Of a DNA stretch of 52,060 bases, positions 50,230 through 52,060 are shown piece after piece. Positions within the stretch are counted from its first letter, which is position 1, and every line of letters begins with the position of its first letter. A model generated the notes under the pieces. The model was not told where the DNA came from, ran no database searches, and saw nothing but the letters and a program-made list of their open reading frames with translations. Source of the stretch: Microbacterium nymphoidis (GTDB taxonomy: Bacteria > Actinomycetota > Actinomycetes > Actinomycetales > Microbacteriaceae); NCBI RefSeq assembly GCF_021044885.1, contig NZ_JAJNOD010000009.1, positions 1-52,060 of the forward strand, given 5' to 3'. The position numbers and the translations under genes are program-made.

Positions 50230-51021
50230 GTGCCGCTCACAGTCAGTCACGCGGTCGTCGCGCTGCCGTTTCTCAGGACGCCCCTCGTCCCGTCGGCGAT
50301 CGCCATCGGGTCGATGATCCCCGATCTGCCCATGTTCCTGCGTCCCCTGGGAGCGGTCGGGGTTACGTACGCCCGCACGCATGACTACGCCTGGTTGCCG
50401 ATGACCGTTGCCGTCGCCCTGGTTGCTCTGCTGCTGTGGCGATGCATCCTCCGGCCGGCGACCGTCGAGCTCGCGCCGCGCTGGATCGCCGAGCGCCTGC
50501 CGTCGTCCTGGAGTGGCACGGCCCGGGCCGCGCTTCGGGAGACGTGGACCCGCGGGCGGAGCAGAGCCCTGACCGTACCGATCCTCGTCGTCTCCATTGC
50601 TCTCGGTGCGGCATCGCACATCCTCTGGGACTCGTTCAGCCACGAGGGGCGCGGGGGGACGGCGTTCGCCGGACTCGACGCGCTCTGGGGGCCGTTACCC
50701 GGCTACAAGTGGCTGCAGTACGGCTCCGGCGTGATGGGCCTGCTCATCCTCCTGGTGTGGGGCGCGCTGTGGTTGCGAAGGCAGCCGGTCCGTGCGATCC
50801 GGCGGCGCGTGAGCTGGAAGGTCCGTGTGCTCTGGTGGGCGTCGCTTCCGGTCGTGCTGCTGATCGCGGGGGCACTCGTGCTGGCGGGCGGCGCGCCGCA
50901 GGGGGAGACCTTCACGGCCGGGCACCTCGCCTACGGCGTGCTTCCTGCCCTCGGCGCGTGGGGCCTGGTCACGCTGGCCCTGTGCGTCGTGATCTCGGTG
51001 AGGTCACGGCCACAGCAGTGA
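50230..51021 (+). CDS. DUF4184 membrane protein
   Basis: About 263 residues. The N terminus PLTVSHAVVALPFLR and the following GSMIPDLPMF are the DUF4184 hallmark; the His and Asp residues resemble metal-dependent YdjM/phospholipase-like families. ASHILWDSFSHEG carries further conserved His/Asp. Several membrane segments (about 60-75, 120-140, 170-190, 205-225 and 235-260). Function unknown. I chose the GTG at 50230 because AGGGGGAGC precedes it. Its 3' end overlaps the convergent PNPOx gene by 18 bp. Confidence 0.82.
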   Translation: MPLTVSHAVVALPFLRTPLVPSAIAIGSMIPDLPMFLRPLGAVGVTYARTHDYAWLPMTVAVALVALLLWRCILRPATVELAPRWIAERLPSSWSGTARAALRETWTRGRSRALTVPILVVSIALGAASHILWDSFSHEGRGGTAFAGLDALWGPLPGYKWLQYGSGVMGLLILLVWGALWLRRQPVRAIRRRVSWKVRVLWWASLPVVLLIAGALVLAGGAPQGETFTAGHLAYGVLPALGAWGLVTLALCVVISVRSRPQQ

Positions 51022-51657
51022 ACGGGTCCACTCGTCGCCACTGCGTGTGTACGCCAGGCGGATCTGGCCCTCGTCGGGGGTGGAAGCCCAGAACTCCACC
51101 TCGTCCGCGACAACGGTGAACACCGCCCAGATGCCGGAGACATCGGCCTCCCCGCCCTCGATGCGCTCGAGCTCGTCACGGAACAGGCGGATGTACTCCG
51201 GACGGGACGGCAACGGTGAGCTCTGCGTGCCCAGGCGCCCGGCCGCGCGGGAATGCGCGGGTCGCGCCTGTTCGTCCGCTCGGGCCACCGCTTCGGGCTC
51301 GCGCCTGACCAGTCCGCGCACCCGCACCTGTCGGCCCAGTTCGCGCCAGTAGAACGTGAGCGCCGCATGCGGGACGCGCTCGAGCTCCGCCACTTTGCGG
51401 CCGTCGGTGCGGGTGGCGAACACTACACCGTCGTCGTTGACGTCCTTCACGATGAGTGTGCGCGCACTCGCGGTGCCCGCGACCGAGACCGTGCTGAGAG
51501 TGACGGCGTGGGGGACGAGGACGCCGGCAGAGATCGCCGCGTCGAGCCACTCGACCAGCAGCGGGAGCGGCCGAGCCGGTGCGCTCTCCACGGGAAACTG
51601 CGGCAGGTCTACATCGAACGAGGGGAGGGCGCGCAGTCGGTCGCGAAGGGACGTCAT
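51004..51657 (-). CDS. pyridoxamine 5'-phosphate oxidase-family FMN protein
   Basis: A 217-residue split-barrel flavoprotein. SARTLIVKDVNDDGVVFATRTDGRKVAEL and ALTFYWRELGRQVRVRGLVRR match the FMN-binding part of PdxH. The C-terminal region, where PdxH has its substrate-binding Arg/His motif after VEFWQG, reads VEFWASTPDEGQIRL, so it may be a PhzG-like or other oxidoreductase rather than true PdxH. ATG is 6 nt after TAGCGT. Confidence 0.85.
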   Translation of the reverse strand: MTSLRDRLRALPSFDVDLPQFPVESAPARPLPLLVEWLDAAISAGVLVPHAVTLSTVSVAGTASARTLIVKDVNDDGVVFATRTDGRKVAELERVPHAALTFYWRELGRQVRVRGLVRREPEAVARADEQARPAHSRAAGRLGTQSSPLPSRPEYIRLFRDELERIEGGEADVSGIWAVFTVVADEVEFWASTPDEGQIRLAYTRSGDEWTRSLLWP

Positions 51658-51663
51658 GGGTGA

Positions 51664-51669
51664 ACGCTA
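51664..51669 (-). promoter_or_regulatory. -10 element of the PNPOx gene, probable leaderless promoter
   Basis: On the minus strand TAGCGT is followed by 6 nt and the ATG at 51657. Confidence 0.55.
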
Positions 51670-51989
51670 GCGGGACACCGGCCGCGACACGCCCGGGCTG
51701 CAGGAGAGATTCGACAGCGAGGCCGGATGGGCGTAAGTTAGTTCTTGTTCGCCCCACAGGGTAGAGCGGAGGCCTTCGGGTCCAGCTCCCCTCAAGCGGA
51801 GAACACCTCATCAAGAAGGAACGGACGATCGTCCGGGCCTGGCTCTCGAAGCCTAGATGAAACAATCGGATCACGGAGATCATCGGCCACCGGCTCCTCG
51901 GAGCAGGACAGGTTCGACGCCTCTAGATCCACCGAGAAGTTGCCCCGCAGCTAAGCCCCGTGTGGGTGGTGTGTGGGAGCATCCGATCC
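51670..51989. other. gene-free region, probably upstream of an rRNA operon
   Basis: About 320 bp with no convincing ORF, tRNA or insertion sequence. It should contain the rRNA promoter(s); candidates such as TAAGTT (51735) and TAGATG (51854) are weak and I cannot place a start with confidence. Confidence 0.45.
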
Positions 51990-52060
51990 TTGAGAACTCA
52001 ACAGCGTGCACTTGTCAAATGCCAAATAACCTCGTCACCCCTTTTTGGGGTGGGAGATTC
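51990..52060 (+). promoter_or_regulatory. rRNA operon leader (boxA-like antitermination region)
   Basis: TTGAGAACTCAACAGCGTGC (51990-52009) is the conserved element found in actinobacterial rRNA leaders, with a boxA-like TTGAGAACTC. It is followed by a 6-bp hairpin CACCCC-TTTTT-GGGGTG (52036-52052). The 16S gene itself is not in the window; its presence just to the right on the plus strand is inferred. Confidence 0.65.

Noticed and set aside
51700..51960. tRNA gene before the rRNA leader
   Set aside because: No cloverleaf with a T-loop TTC and matching acceptor stem could be drawn.

Overview
The window is a high-GC actinobacterial chromosome segment. Gene order and protein sequences point to the Microbacteriaceae, most like Microbacterium; this is inferred from remembered family sequences, not from a search. 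Genes are tightly packed, with many 4-nt ATGA/GTGA overlaps. Long perfect-stem hairpins end most transcription units. Many genes start 6-8 nt after a TANNNT -10 element, so leaderless transcription looks common.

Layout. 1-215: hexanucleotide tandem repeat. 382-915 (-): small TOPRIM protein. 1103-3561: miaB-miaA (tRNA A37 modification). 3923-4986: divergent ohr and a CGNR zinc-finger regulator. 5089-6433: YpeA-type acetyltransferase and dapF. 6451-7926 (-): two methyltransferases. 8020-9549: hflX. 9608-14949: amino-sugar locus with a GlcNAc-kinase-like gene divergent from a SIS-domain gene and an NgcEFG-type GlcNAc/chitobiose ABC transporter that has no ATPase of its own. 15006-16913 (-): S9 peptidase. 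17132-20394: metF-metE. 20457-21834: lexA divergent from an SOS-boxed LysM membrane protein (ChiZ/DivS type). 22169-26046: hisC-hisB-hisH-priA-sseB. 26107-28967: DUF1844, then infC-rpmI-rplT and a TrmH-family methyltransferase. 29266-32636: gluABCD glutamate uptake. 32717-36291: pheS-pheT. 36520-46231: an arginine-rich leader ORF, argC-J-B-D-F-H, and a large helicase overlapping argH. 46250-51657: DUF1349 protein, a small unknown protein, a Met/Cys-rich copper-storage-like protein, VOC and AraC genes, tyrS, DUF4184 membrane protein and a PNPOx-family flavoprotein. 51658-52060: apparently the leader of an rRNA operon whose genes lie beyond the right edge.

Most of the window is housekeeping: translation (miaAB, infC-rpmI-rplT, pheST, tyrS, hflX), amino-acid synthesis (his, arg, met, dapF) and uptake (gluABCD, ngcEFG). 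The most unusual signals are: (1) a short ORF with clustered Arg codons between a leaderless promoter and argC, a candidate arginine attenuator; (2) infC, whose only plausible start is AUC behind a strong Shine-Dalgarno and a long leader; (3) a copper-storage-like protein that is about 30% Met and 12% Cys; (4) a helicase with a C-terminal transmembrane hairpin, translationally coupled to argH; (5) paired TGAGA-N4-TCTCA palindromes upstream of gluA; (6) widespread leaderless promoters; (7) a LexA box over the -10 of the LysM gene.
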